Source: Endozoicomonas acroporae (lineage in GTDB: Bacteria; Pseudomonadota; Gammaproteobacteria; Pseudomonadales; Endozoicomonadaceae). Taken from it: 40,240 bases of DNA. Below the pieces are notes generated by a model. It did no database searches. It was not told the origin of the DNA and was given only the letters and a program-made list of their open reading frames with translations. The translations under genes were made by a program, and so were the position numbers. Location of the stretch: contig NZ_PJPV01000040.1 in the NCBI RefSeq assembly GCF_002864045.1, positions 1-40,240 of the forward strand. The letters are read 5' to 3'. Shown here piece after piece: positions 17,326-25,627 of the stretch; the stretch's first letter is position 1; the number at the start of each line of letters is the position of its first letter.

Positions 17326-18429
17326 TTATAGTCCCCGTTCCTTGTGCAGCGGTTTGACGGTCATGCCGTCGTATAGCTGACTGAGACCTGCGGTAACGAT
17401 CTGGTCACCGGTATTGAGACCTGACAGAACCTGAATTCCCGCTTCGGTAATACGTCCTGTGGTCACTTCGACAGGGGTAACCTGACTGGTATCCTGATCA
17501 AAACGCCAGACCACCGTCTTATTGTCAGTGTCAGTTTTGGATACGGCTGAAATGGGGACCAGAACGTATCCTGGTTGCCCCCGGGTATCAATGACCTGGG
17601 CCAGGTCAATAATGACCGTGGCGGTCATACCGGGAAGAATGTTCATATTGGTGGGTGCCATCCGGGTGAAAATGACTTCATAGCTCTGGGTACCCGGAGT
17701 TACCCGTGTCGCATGTTCTTTATAGTTGACCGGAAACTCCTTGCCAGGAGCCCCCGGGAAGGTAGCGATGGGCTGATAGCCATTGTTGACCGCATTGGCG
17801 TTGACATGGGAAACGATACTTTCAGGGACCTGGATGCTGATATCGAGCCGGTCACTGCTTTGCAGGATAAGGACCGGCTGCTGGGCCTGAACCTGCTGGT
17901 GAGCTTCGGCCAGAGTCTGGGCAACCCGGCCACTGAAAGGTGCTGTCAGTGTCGTATACGCCAGTTTGTCCCGGCTTAATTTCAGCGCCGCTTCTGCAGA
18001 TTTCAGTCTGGCACTGGCCGTATCGTAGTTCGATTGTGAAATCACACTCTTTTCTAACAGGGAGCTGGCGCGTTCAAACTCTGCCTTGGCAAGTTCATAA
18101 TTCGCCTGACGATCCTGAAGCTCATTGCGGATATCCCGGTCATCCAGATAAGCCAGCACCTGTCCTTCAGTCACATCATCGCCCTGTTTGACCTCGATCT
18201 TGTCGATCTGTCCGGGTATACGGAAGGATATTTCGGCTTCTTCGGTGGCCGTTACCTTGCCTGGAAAATAACGTAACTGCTGCTGCTGGGGATCTTTTAC
18301 CTTAAAGAGTTTTACTGGGCGTATGACTTCTTTATGACCGGTTTGCTCCTGATCGCAACCGGTCAGCAGGGTGAACGTCATTAACACCATCACGGCGATG
18401 GATGATCGGGATGAAGGGGTGAGATGCAT
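17326..18429 (-). CDS. RND efflux periplasmic adaptor (membrane fusion lipoprotein)
   Basis: The adaptor links the inner membrane pump to an outer membrane channel. The 367-residue protein has a lipoprotein signal with lipobox LLTGC, so C25 is probably lipidated and anchored in the inner membrane. Behind it are the lipoyl half-motifs (FPGKVTATEEAEISFRIPG, then LTAPFSGRVAQTLAE), separated by an alpha-hairpin of about 60 residues, then beta-barrel and membrane-proximal domains. It is directly upstream of the permease and 90 bases downstream of the tetR gene, all on the minus strand. Confidence 0.94.
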   Translation of the reverse strand: MHLTPSSRSSIAVMVLMTFTLLTGCDQEQTGHKEVIRPVKLFKVKDPQQQQLRYFPGKVTATEEAEISFRIPGQIDKIEVKQGDDVTEGQVLAYLDDRDIRNELQDRQANYELAKAEFERASSLLEKSVISQSNYDTASARLKSAEAALKLSRDKLAYTTLTAPFSGRVAQTLAEAHQQVQAQQPVLILQSSDRLDISIQVPESIVSHVNANAVNNGYQPIATFPGAPGKEFPVNYKEHATRVTPGTQSYEVIFTRMAPTNMNILPGMTATVIIDLAQVIDTRGQPGYVLVPISAVSKTDTDNKTVVWRFDQDTSQVTPVEVTTGRITEAGIQVLSGLNTGDQIVTAGLSQLYDGMTVKPLHKERGL

Positions 18430-18516
18430 TATGAGGTAGCTCCAAAACAGTTGGGTAGAAGTATCTGGTAGACATCCTTGATGTGTACCGCGTTCCTGGA
18501 ATCGATAAATTCTGGC

Positions 18517-18530
18517 TGGTTAACTACTTA
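18517..18530. repeat. Relic of a family 1 repeat end
   Basis: These 14 bases, read on the minus strand as TAAGTAGTTAACCA, are identical to the outer end of the repeats at 20648 and 40159. The next 20 bases inward are only loosely similar. It overlaps the last codons and the stop of the TetR gene. A chance match is possible but unlikely given the position pattern. Confidence 0.6.
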
Positions 18531-19236
18531 TCCAGGTAGCAACAACCTGCTCAGCCTGAAGCTTGCAGTTGTCAATCATGGGTGGTGAAAACGGTGTTCT
18601 CCATCCCCAGCCCTGCAGGTATTTGGCCAGGTTGGAAGTGAGCAGGCTGAAGCCATTGTCTTTCTGCACGGAGGGTTGTTTGAGGCCAAACCCGGACATG
18701 CTGATCTGGAACAGACCTTCGCCCAGACTCCAGATGCCCATCAAAATATCAGCCAGTGCACCCTCGCGATTCTGGTCAGTGATTGCCGGGTTGTCCGCCA
18801 TTAACTCAATAGTCAGTGCTTTAACCATCTGGCTCATCTTATGGTAGATGTCGTCCAGTGCCTGTGCCCGTCCTGTTGATGCCCGTTGCCAGATATCCGG
18901 GGTCATTGCCAGTTGTCGTAGAAAGTAGTGATGGGGCTGTCTGGCATAAGACAACCAGATGGCAATATTAAGCGTCAGCAGACGTTCCATAGCGGGTACC
19001 GGGCTGTTGAGCACTTTATGGAATACCGTCGCCATCGTGCTGGAGATAGTGATGGCGCAACCCAGCAACAGATCTTCCTTGCTGGAGAAGTGCGAATATA
19101 CGGTTCCCATTGAGAACTGGGCTTGTTTGGCAACTTCAGACATTTTCAGTTCCATAAAGCCCTTTTCCTTAAGAATGGTCAGGGTGGACTGAATAATGGT
19201 CGTTTCTCTCTGTGCCCGTTTGTCGGATGCTGACAT
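18520..19236 (-). CDS. TetR/AcrR-family transcriptional regulator
   Basis: The 238-residue protein has an N-terminal TetR DNA-binding domain, with the helix-turn-helix at about 32-51 (MSEVAKQAQFSMGTVYSHF), followed by a ligand-binding helical domain. It sits upstream of the adaptor and pump genes on the same strand and most likely represses that operon and itself, with a pump substrate as inducer (inference). A dyad at 19294-19308 is a good operator candidate. The final Ile-Ser-Ser and stop codon are encoded within a relic of a palindromic repeat (18517-18530). Confidence 0.92.
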   Translation of the reverse strand: MSASDKRAQRETTIIQSTLTILKEKGFMELKMSEVAKQAQFSMGTVYSHFSSKEDLLLGCAITISSTMATVFHKVLNSPVPAMERLLTLNIAIWLSYARQPHHYFLRQLAMTPDIWQRASTGRAQALDDIYHKMSQMVKALTIELMADNPAITDQNREGALADILMGIWSLGEGLFQISMSGFGLKQPSVQKDNGFSLLTSNLAKYLQGWGWRTPFSPPMIDNCKLQAEQVVATWISS

Positions 19237-19293
19237 GGCAAATACACCGTGGTGGAGAGCAGGAGTTAAAGAGCAGGATTATTTGAATAAGAG

Positions 19294-19308
19294 TCGAATT
19301 ATATTCGA
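19294..19308. promoter_or_regulatory. Operator-like dyad upstream of the tetR gene
   Basis: TCGAAT-TAT-ATTCGA is a perfect 15-base palindrome 58 bases before the TetR start, in an AT-rich stretch. A size and place like this are typical of a TetR operator. Confidence 0.6.
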
Positions 19309-19538
19309 ATTTTGTTTTAAATAAAATAAGTACACCGTGATCCACATTCCTGGCAAATCAGGTGCTCTTTGCCCGGCACTTCAGTTGCCCTGAATAAGCA
19401 TAGAGCTGACGTTAATAAAGAAGAAAAGTGGTCGAAAACAATACATTACAGGTTTTTTACTGGCTGGCGGGCTTGCTCAGCTACTGGTCCCCCACTTAAA
19501 CTGCCTGCTGTCTAATTGCTGTTTTTCCGGAGGTATGG

Positions 19539-20477
19539 ATGCTCCTGGTCGTTCTTTTTGCATGCCTGATTGTCGCTGTTACTGCTTTTCTATCCCTTCT
19601 TGAATCATCGTTGGTGGCGGTGGATGAGTTAAGGCTGGTCACGATCCTGTACAAAAGGCCCGACAATAAAAAGGCGATCCAGCAAGTCTTTCAGAAAAAG
19701 CGAGAGCACCTGTCGGCGATCGTTTTGTTAAGCACGCTGATCAGTATTTCTGGCAGTACTTTCCTTGGAGCGCTGGCTGCCAGGGAATTTAACGATCTCT
19801 GGATGGTTATTTTTACGGCACTGCTCGCTTATTTTATGCTGGTATTTGCCAAGGTTCTGCCCAAGCTACTGGCAGTGCAGATTGCTGATAGAGTCGTCGC
19901 CAGATATTCACCCTTTATCCATCTTATGTATTCAGTGACCAGGCCTGTCTTGCTGTTAGCCCTGGTCTGGACCCGTCTTTTACCCAAGCCCGTTGAAGAA
20001 GACAGAAGCAGTGATGAACTCCGGAGTATTATCAAGCATTACAATAAGCGTGGAGTGATTGGTAAACGTCAGCGAAAACTGGCCGATGCTGTACTGACTT
20101 CCCATCAGCGCCAGCTGACTGAGCTGGTTGAGTGCTCAATACCCGCTGTCTGTCTGTTATCCGAGGCAACCGTCGCTTCTGTCGAAACGACGATTCGCTC
20201 ATATCCCTGTAAGCGTTATGTGGTTTTGACCGATGGCAAGCCGACAGGAATTGTTCTCTATCGGCATATCGCCCGTTGTCTGGTTAATGAAGAGGCGGAT
20301 ATCTCAGTGGGAGAGCTTATGAGAAAAACCATTAATCTGGCACCAGAAACCACATTGCATGAGGCAATGACAGCGCTTCAGGAGGCCAGGGCATCTATTA
20401 TCCTGCTTTTGGGAGAGACGGTAGAACAGACCCGGATTGTCACCGCGAAAAAGTTGTACCAGGCTTTACTGCGCTGA
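19539..20477 (+). CDS. CNNM/CBS-domain membrane protein (short HlyC/CorC-like)
   Basis: Residues 1-150 form the CNNM (DUF21) membrane domain with about four hydrophobic segments: LLVVLFACLIVAVTAFLSLL, then AIVLLSTLISISGSTFLGAL, then MVIFTALLAYFMLVFAKVLPK, and a fourth near 130. The KVLPK segment corresponds to the E-x-x-PK motif of the family. Residues 195-310 match a CBS pair. At 312 residues it lacks the C-terminal CorC_HlyC domain of the longer relatives. Family members are linked to magnesium or other cation transport; its own substrate is unknown. GGAGG lies 5 bases before the ATG. It is followed tail-to-tail by a gene fragment on the other strand. Confidence 0.85.
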   Translation: MLLVVLFACLIVAVTAFLSLLESSLVAVDELRLVTILYKRPDNKKAIQQVFQKKREHLSAIVLLSTLISISGSTFLGALAAREFNDLWMVIFTALLAYFMLVFAKVLPKLLAVQIADRVVARYSPFIHLMYSVTRPVLLLALVWTRLLPKPVEEDRSSDELRSIIKHYNKRGVIGKRQRKLADAVLTSHQRQLTELVECSIPAVCLLSEATVASVETTIRSYPCKRYVVLTDGKPTGIVLYRHIARCLVNEEADISVGELMRKTINLAPETTLHEAMTALQEARASIILLLGETVEQTRIVTAKKLYQALLR

Positions 20478-20501
20478 CTTCATATCAGGTGACAGATATT
20501 G

Positions 20502-20648
20502 TTAACTGGTCTGGTCTTTATCACCGTTGAGCATGGTCAGCAGGCAGGTTGGGGGCAGCCCTTTTTGGGTGGATTGCCAGAGCGCAAAACAGGCATCTTT
20601 ACCGCCACTCCAGGAGGTGCAGAAATTGCTTTCTGAGATTACAGGCAT
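20502..20648 (-). pseudogene. N-terminal fragment of a PP-loop ATP pyrophosphatase (Dph6-related)
   Basis: The minus strand reads as a 48-residue ORF containing SNFCTSWSGGKDACFALW and then CLLTMLNGD. The SGGKD PP-loop and the spacing to LLTM match the start of Dph6-type (diphthine-ammonia-ligase-like) ATP pyrophosphatases, which are over 200 residues. The ORF stops after 48 residues and runs straight into the 3' end of the CNNM gene, so the rest has been deleted. Its ATG (20648-20646) shares a base with the edge of a family 1 repeat, so the native promoter is also gone. It was found by reading the gap by eye. Confidence 0.65.
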
Positions 20649-20811
20649 AAGTAGTTAACCAAATGAAATCGTATTTTCTGACTAAGTGGGCAGTCACTCT
20701 GCGGCGTTACAACTACGGTCACATAGCTACGGCTATGCTCCCTGCGTTGTGCCTTGCATAGTAACTGCCCACTTAGCCAGAAATATACGATTCCATTTGG
20801 CCAACTACTTA
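20648..20811 (+). repeat. 164-bp palindromic repeat, family 1, copy 2
   Basis: The ends are TAAGTAGTTAACCAAATG and the complement of a matching TAAGTAGTTGGCCAAATG. The body folds back on itself almost completely; AAGTGGGCAG pairs with CTGCCCACTT. It is the same family as 19-183 (opposite orientation) and 40159-40240 (same orientation). It lies between the Dph6-like fragment and the stop of the IucA/IucC-like gene. Confidence 0.88.
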
Positions 20812-20825
20812 GTATCAGGAGCCTC

Positions 20826-22508
20826 TTACGGTCTTACCACTTTGATATTCTTTCTTCGGGAGTATGCATCCTGATGCTGGAAATAATGAGGAAGTGTCAT
20901 TTTTACCAGTTCAGAAAACCATTCAAACTCTACGCAGGGTGTGTTACAGGAGTCGATGTTGCCTATTTTATCCATAAAAAATGAGTAGTCATAGTCAGGG
21001 CAGCTTCTTTTGATGTTCAGGAAAATACCGTGGCGGGTCATCACTTCAAGCAATTCCCGGGCAAATATTTTTTCAAAATACCCATAGCGGTAAAAAGTCT
21101 TTGGGGTATGGCGCGTTCGATGGTTATCTGTGTGCCCATCGGCTCCTGGCAGTGTCCAGTTATCCTGGTAGCCATAGACAGTCATTTTTGCACGCCAACA
21201 ACAAAATTCCGGGTCCCTGGTGGTGGGCTCTGATTTAAAAAAGACTTTCGTCAGGTTAAACAGTACTTTTTTGGCGATACCCTCCATTATGACGGCGGCA
21301 TCAGGAATAAAGTTTGGTTCCCAGTACTGGGCATGATCACGGAGATGCTCCGGCAGCTGTTTTAGCTGAACGTCACTCAGGCGGCAGTTCACGCCGCCCA
21401 TGTCACGGTAGATAAAATCAATAGCGGGTAAATCGTTGTGATCCATGGTCAGCTTCAACAATACGTTCTGGCCATGGAACTCAAGATAAAAGCGCTGCCT
21501 GTAAATGTGATCAACCATTTCTTGCGCAATGGGCCTGAGTAATGCATCGGTAATAAACTGGGTAGGTGTTGTTTGACTTTGTTCAATCAGGGCATTGAGC
21601 AAAGGCCAGTTGTTTACGCCAAACAGTGCATACAGTGGGATAATGTAGTGGCTTTGAGTCGTGAATAATTCCGGAACAGGTCTATGGATCATACCGGCAC
21701 CGGATAGCTGTACGGCTTCTTCTTTCGGGTCAATCAGGTGGGCATCAGGAACGAAGGATAAATTTTCTTCCAGACACGTAAACTTCTCTGTTTGTTTATT
21801 TTTTAATACCGACGAATTCGCTACGCTGGCTGCACACTCTTTTTGATAAAGCAACCTGCGAACACCCCCTATTTCCTCATTCAGGCTGACTTTGACCATG
21901 GCAAATTCTGTTGTGCCGCCAGCGGGCAAGGCGATCAACAAGGTTCTGAATGAGCTCAATGCTAAAGCGGGAACATCAACCTGTGTATGCTGATATTTTG
22001 ATATCAGGGGGGCAAACAGCGTTGTGGATTTTGGGTGCACCAGATACAGGATTTGATCCTGACCTTCAACCGTGCGCGTGATTGAGCAATGCCCTTTGCG
22101 GAGCTGAAACAGTTTTCCTTCAGAACAGGGAATCCAGTAGCCTTTCATCATAAACGGCTGGAAAGTGCCAGGATGATATTGATCATCGCTGGCTTCATAC
22201 CCATGATGAAACCCGGCAACGATCTGTTGATTTTCATTAACAACGTACCGGCTCTCTTCTGCCATCGCCAACCGGGTTTTTTCGGCGTATATATACGCCA
22301 GGAAGGTATCTGGCAGTGCTTTGAAAGTATCCCAGAGTGGACTTCTATCCATTTTTTCCCTGCAGGATTGAATTTCAGTCTGAAAAAACTGATCAACAAG
22401 AGATAAGCAGTTCCGTTCGGATAACTGATTATTGCCGGGGAGTGAACGATTTTCCGCTTCTGTCAGCGCAGTGTAAGCGTGGGGGATACCTGTCGTGGCC
22501 GCTATCAT
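20826..22508 (-). CDS. IucA/IucC-family (NIS synthetase-like) protein
   Basis: NIS synthetases use ATP to join a carboxylate (often citrate) to an amine or alcohol, usually in siderophore assembly. The 560-residue protein is near family length. It shows the family blocks SSFRTL at 185-190, KVSL with a downstream Arg (EEIGGVRRLLY) at 206-221, EFHGQN at 343-348 and IYRDMGG at 366-372. A C-terminal FhuF-like region may follow. The first ATP-binding motif (GHPxHPxxK in classic members) is not clear here. No siderophore transporter or second synthetase is adjacent, so product and role are open. A 203-bp repeat fills the space upstream. Confidence 0.72.
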   Translation of the reverse strand: MIAATTGIPHAYTALTEAENRSLPGNNQLSERNCLSLVDQFFQTEIQSCREKMDRSPLWDTFKALPDTFLAYIYAEKTRLAMAEESRYVVNENQQIVAGFHHGYEASDDQYHPGTFQPFMMKGYWIPCSEGKLFQLRKGHCSITRTVEGQDQILYLVHPKSTTLFAPLISKYQHTQVDVPALALSSFRTLLIALPAGGTTEFAMVKVSLNEEIGGVRRLLYQKECAASVANSSVLKNKQTEKFTCLEENLSFVPDAHLIDPKEEAVQLSGAGMIHRPVPELFTTQSHYIIPLYALFGVNNWPLLNALIEQSQTTPTQFITDALLRPIAQEMVDHIYRQRFYLEFHGQNVLLKLTMDHNDLPAIDFIYRDMGGVNCRLSDVQLKQLPEHLRDHAQYWEPNFIPDAAVIMEGIAKKVLFNLTKVFFKSEPTTRDPEFCCWRAKMTVYGYQDNWTLPGADGHTDNHRTRHTPKTFYRYGYFEKIFARELLEVMTRHGIFLNIKRSCPDYDYSFFMDKIGNIDSCNTPCVEFEWFSELVKMTLPHYFQHQDAYSRRKNIKVVRP

Positions 22509-22523
22509 CTTGCTACCCTATTA

Positions 22524-22726
22524 CATGGTTTCAATGAGTTTGACGGGTTGGCGTGTCTCCGCACTCCGTTCGTCCTGAGCCTGTCGAAGGACCCATAGGG
22601 GCTAAAGGCGGAAACTCCGGACTCTGATAGATCGTGCCAAGCACCCTTCTTCCGTGCATCCTGAGCGGAGCCGAAGGACGCTCAGAGTGAACGGAGATTG
22701 TGCACGTCAAACTCATTGAAACCATG
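22524..22726 (-). repeat. 203-bp palindromic repeat, family 2, copy B
   Basis: It has the same length and ends as copy A (1545-1747) and about 95 percent the same sequence, in inverted orientation. It fills almost all of the 220-base gap between two minus-strand genes, ending 2 bases before the stop of the upstream gene and starting 15 bases before the next start codon. Confidence 0.87.
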
Positions 22727-22728
22727 TG

Positions 22729-25428
22729 CTATGATGTTTCAACTCTGTATCCAGCCTGAGCCAGCCTGCTCTCTGGTTGAAAACCAAATCGACGCTCAGC
22801 TTCCAATTGACTGGTCTCCTGCATGCCGACGGTTGCAGTCGGGCGACGTGGCTGCATGATTTTATCACTGCCTTGTGAAGCTTCCCGATGGATATATAAG
22901 CCATCGTTCTCATTCGGACCTTTAGCATCGATGAATTGCTCTTTAACCAGATAGTCAACAAGGTGCTTGGGCAGATCCTGCTGAAAGAGTGCGTATTGCC
23001 AGCGATTGAGTGCATTACCCCTAACCCGGTATTGTCGATCAATCTGTTCTCGATATGTCTCATTATCAGCACCTGGTGATTGATCAGCCCCAAAACCGAG
23101 CAAGTGCATCAGTTGATAAATGTCATCATCATTTCTCTCGTGATTAAGACGCCAGAACTCATCGGATACAAAACGATAAACATGTTGATAAAGCGAAACG
23201 GGGGTGTAGTGGGAGTGCAAAAGATGGCTAATGGTTTGCTGACTTTCAGGCGTGAGGTTCTCATAGGCATCAGCTTGAGCCCGGCCGGAGGCGATGGACA
23301 GCCCTGTAAAGTGATTAACTTGCTCCTGACAGCGAGCTGCCATGGAGGATTCACTACTGTATCCAATGGCACTGGCAAGAGATGCTGTAACGCTGTCTTG
23401 CAAAAATTGCTGAATAGAATCCTTTATGTGGCTGTTACTGCCAGAAATCAACGGAAGTAACAGCGATTGTATTCGGCCTGAAAAACCTTCGTTGCAGCCT
23501 TCTAAATCATTGCCAACTATAGCGACAAGATTATTTAGCGCATGGCTGATTGAGTTGTCTGTCAGGTTGTAAATTTCTGCATAGAATAACTGGCTGACAA
23601 ACATTTCAAAATACTCAACAGACTCGTCAACCATCCTGCGACCGCTGTAGCCATGATCCCTCATGCCTGAATAGCGATTAAGCCGCTGGATAAAGTTTCT
23701 TTCCAATGCGGCCAACGCTCCATCAACCCCTGGGTTGCTGGCTTTGTATTGCTGATACGCATGGCAATCCCGGAGTGTCTGGCACAGAGCCTTGATATTC
23801 CTGTGCAGCTGTCTCCCCGCGTACATGACATCCCTCTCGTTATTGCCGTAGATCGCGTAGAGTTGCTCCTCGTCAATGACCGGTTGATCTGCCGGTTTCC
23901 TGAAATAGCATACTGCGTGATGCCGTAAAAGGTCATGGCAAAGTTTCAGCGATTTCTCCTCAATCCCTGAAATGTGTTGGATGTTCGTCAAGTGGTTTTG
24001 AATGGAAAGTAATGCCGGAGGGCTATTGGTACCTTTTATTTGTTGGTAAATCTCATAGAGTAAAGCTGATTTATAAAGTTTTATGGAGTCCAGTTCGCTT
24101 ATTCCCATTTCCTTCAATGAGTCAATGGCAGTGCGCAGGCTTCTGGTACTTGTCACCTCTTTCAGCAATTGTTGAAGCTTTAATAATTTATTGAGGTGCG
24201 GACAAATGAGACGTAACTGTGCAACATTCAGATTGGTGCTGTAGGTTCCGCGCAGAAACCGCTTGGGTTCTCCGTTAGCACCATACATCGCAAGTTCTGC
24301 GTAAATTGATTCAAACTTGTCCTTCAGGAAGTCCCTGTCATCATGATTCTCAAGATTTATGGAAAGGGTATTGAACAGCAGACAGGGTTGTGCCTGCGGT
24401 AAAGGGCTAATCAAGCGTTGACACGCTGTTGTCATACGTATTGGATTTCTGAGAATTTCGGCTATTGATTTTTTTCCGATGCTGACAAAATGATCTGCGC
24501 TATCCTCTGAAATACTGTCATCCACCCCTAGCAGGTCACCCACTATACATAAAAAGTCGTCATACCATTTGTTTAATTCTTCCAGATGCTCACTTAGTTT
24601 GATCATTTGATCTTTAGTTAATGAAAATCCGGTTTCTCCATCATAATTTGCTTCCACATCATGCAGTAAGTTCTGGCTGAAGAGCAGGTCGAAAAAGCTA
24701 TAGCCAAGCGCATGATTGCCATCGGGAATTTTGATCAGGAAACGCCCCTCGGTTTCATAGGGAGTCTGTTGGTAGCCAATGTCTACCGTATACATCTCTC
24801 TGAACTCAGATTGTACTTCAGCAAGTTCTATTAAATGAGAGAGCCTGGCCCTGACGCTATCGCCCAGGTGCTTATCACTTTTGCACTCCCGATAGGTGTC
24901 TGTCAGAGTGCTTGCGGCTAACTGATCGACTTCGTGTTGGTCCCAATGAAGCCAGTGACTGATCAGCTTTCGTTTCTCAATGGCAGCTTTTTTCTCCGCC
25001 TGTTGATCAGCATGGTTGGCAATGGCTGTTTCAATAGTATTGGCATCCCCGCCATGTTCATGGAAAAAATTCCGAAGGTGCTCCAGATGCCCGGCAATTT
25101 GCTGTCGCAATGGTGGAAGCTGCCTGAATGCTGCTGCGTCTTCAAGAAGGGTAATGACTTTGGCCTGGATCTTTAAATCAAAACATTGAGTGAGATGTTC
25201 AATGCTTTGATGTGACCAGGTTCCTGACAGGTTTGATGTGCTGATAATTTGCTGAATAATATGACCATAATCAATATCAGGGATTGTCTCATGGGGGGGC
25301 TGTGGTATACCCATGGCTACTGCCGATGGTTGATCAGTTTGGGAGGATGATACGGATTGTTGCGCCCCTGCTGCGGACGTAATTTGAGGGTGTGGGGCGA
25401 TAAAGAGCGTTGAATGAATAGGGGGCAT
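22729..25428 (-). CDS. Large helical protein of unknown function (899 residues)
   Basis: No family was recognised. The first 45 residues are low-complexity (Ser, Gln, Ala, Pro), and the rest is predicted largely helical, polar and leucine-rich, with no signal peptide or membrane segment and no clear catalytic motif. Blocks such as HLTQCFDLKIQAKVITLLED and NEDGLYIHREA-like ends do not point to a known fold. AGGATG lies 6-7 bases before the ATG. The disordered start and size resemble secreted effectors of host-associated bacteria, but that is only a resemblance. It is followed on the same strand, across a repeat, by the IucA/IucC-like gene. Confidence 0.85.
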   Translation of the reverse strand: MPPIHSTLFIAPHPQITSAAGAQQSVSSSQTDQPSAVAMGIPQPPHETIPDIDYGHIIQQIISTSNLSGTWSHQSIEHLTQCFDLKIQAKVITLLEDAAAFRQLPPLRQQIAGHLEHLRNFFHEHGGDANTIETAIANHADQQAEKKAAIEKRKLISHWLHWDQHEVDQLAASTLTDTYRECKSDKHLGDSVRARLSHLIELAEVQSEFREMYTVDIGYQQTPYETEGRFLIKIPDGNHALGYSFFDLLFSQNLLHDVEANYDGETGFSLTKDQMIKLSEHLEELNKWYDDFLCIVGDLLGVDDSISEDSADHFVSIGKKSIAEILRNPIRMTTACQRLISPLPQAQPCLLFNTLSINLENHDDRDFLKDKFESIYAELAMYGANGEPKRFLRGTYSTNLNVAQLRLICPHLNKLLKLQQLLKEVTSTRSLRTAIDSLKEMGISELDSIKLYKSALLYEIYQQIKGTNSPPALLSIQNHLTNIQHISGIEEKSLKLCHDLLRHHAVCYFRKPADQPVIDEEQLYAIYGNNERDVMYAGRQLHRNIKALCQTLRDCHAYQQYKASNPGVDGALAALERNFIQRLNRYSGMRDHGYSGRRMVDESVEYFEMFVSQLFYAEIYNLTDNSISHALNNLVAIVGNDLEGCNEGFSGRIQSLLLPLISGSNSHIKDSIQQFLQDSVTASLASAIGYSSESSMAARCQEQVNHFTGLSIASGRAQADAYENLTPESQQTISHLLHSHYTPVSLYQHVYRFVSDEFWRLNHERNDDDIYQLMHLLGFGADQSPGADNETYREQIDRQYRVRGNALNRWQYALFQQDLPKHLVDYLVKEQFIDAKGPNENDGLYIHREASQGSDKIMQPRRPTATVGMQETSQLEAERRFGFQPESRLAQAGYRVETS

Positions 25429-25578
25429 GGATACATCCTGATAAACGTAGAAACTAAATCTATTGACCCTGGAATTAATAGAAAGTTCTTGAGTACGAAT
25501 CCGTTCATCAGTGACTGGTCATGAATCAGAACGTTCGATCACGGTATTTTTCTGCCTGACTATTCATACTGTGAGCTA

Positions 25579-25587
25579 TGTTATAAT
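25579..25587 (+). promoter_or_regulatory. Extended -10 promoter of the FAD oxidoreductase gene
   Basis: TGTTATAAT is a perfect extended -10 element (TGnTATAAT), 41 bases before the ATG at 25628. A clear -35 was not found, as is usual for this promoter type. Confidence 0.65.
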
Positions 25588-25627
25588 GTCGTCCGTTTCA
25601 GGTCATCTCAGATAGTTGAACTCTCTT

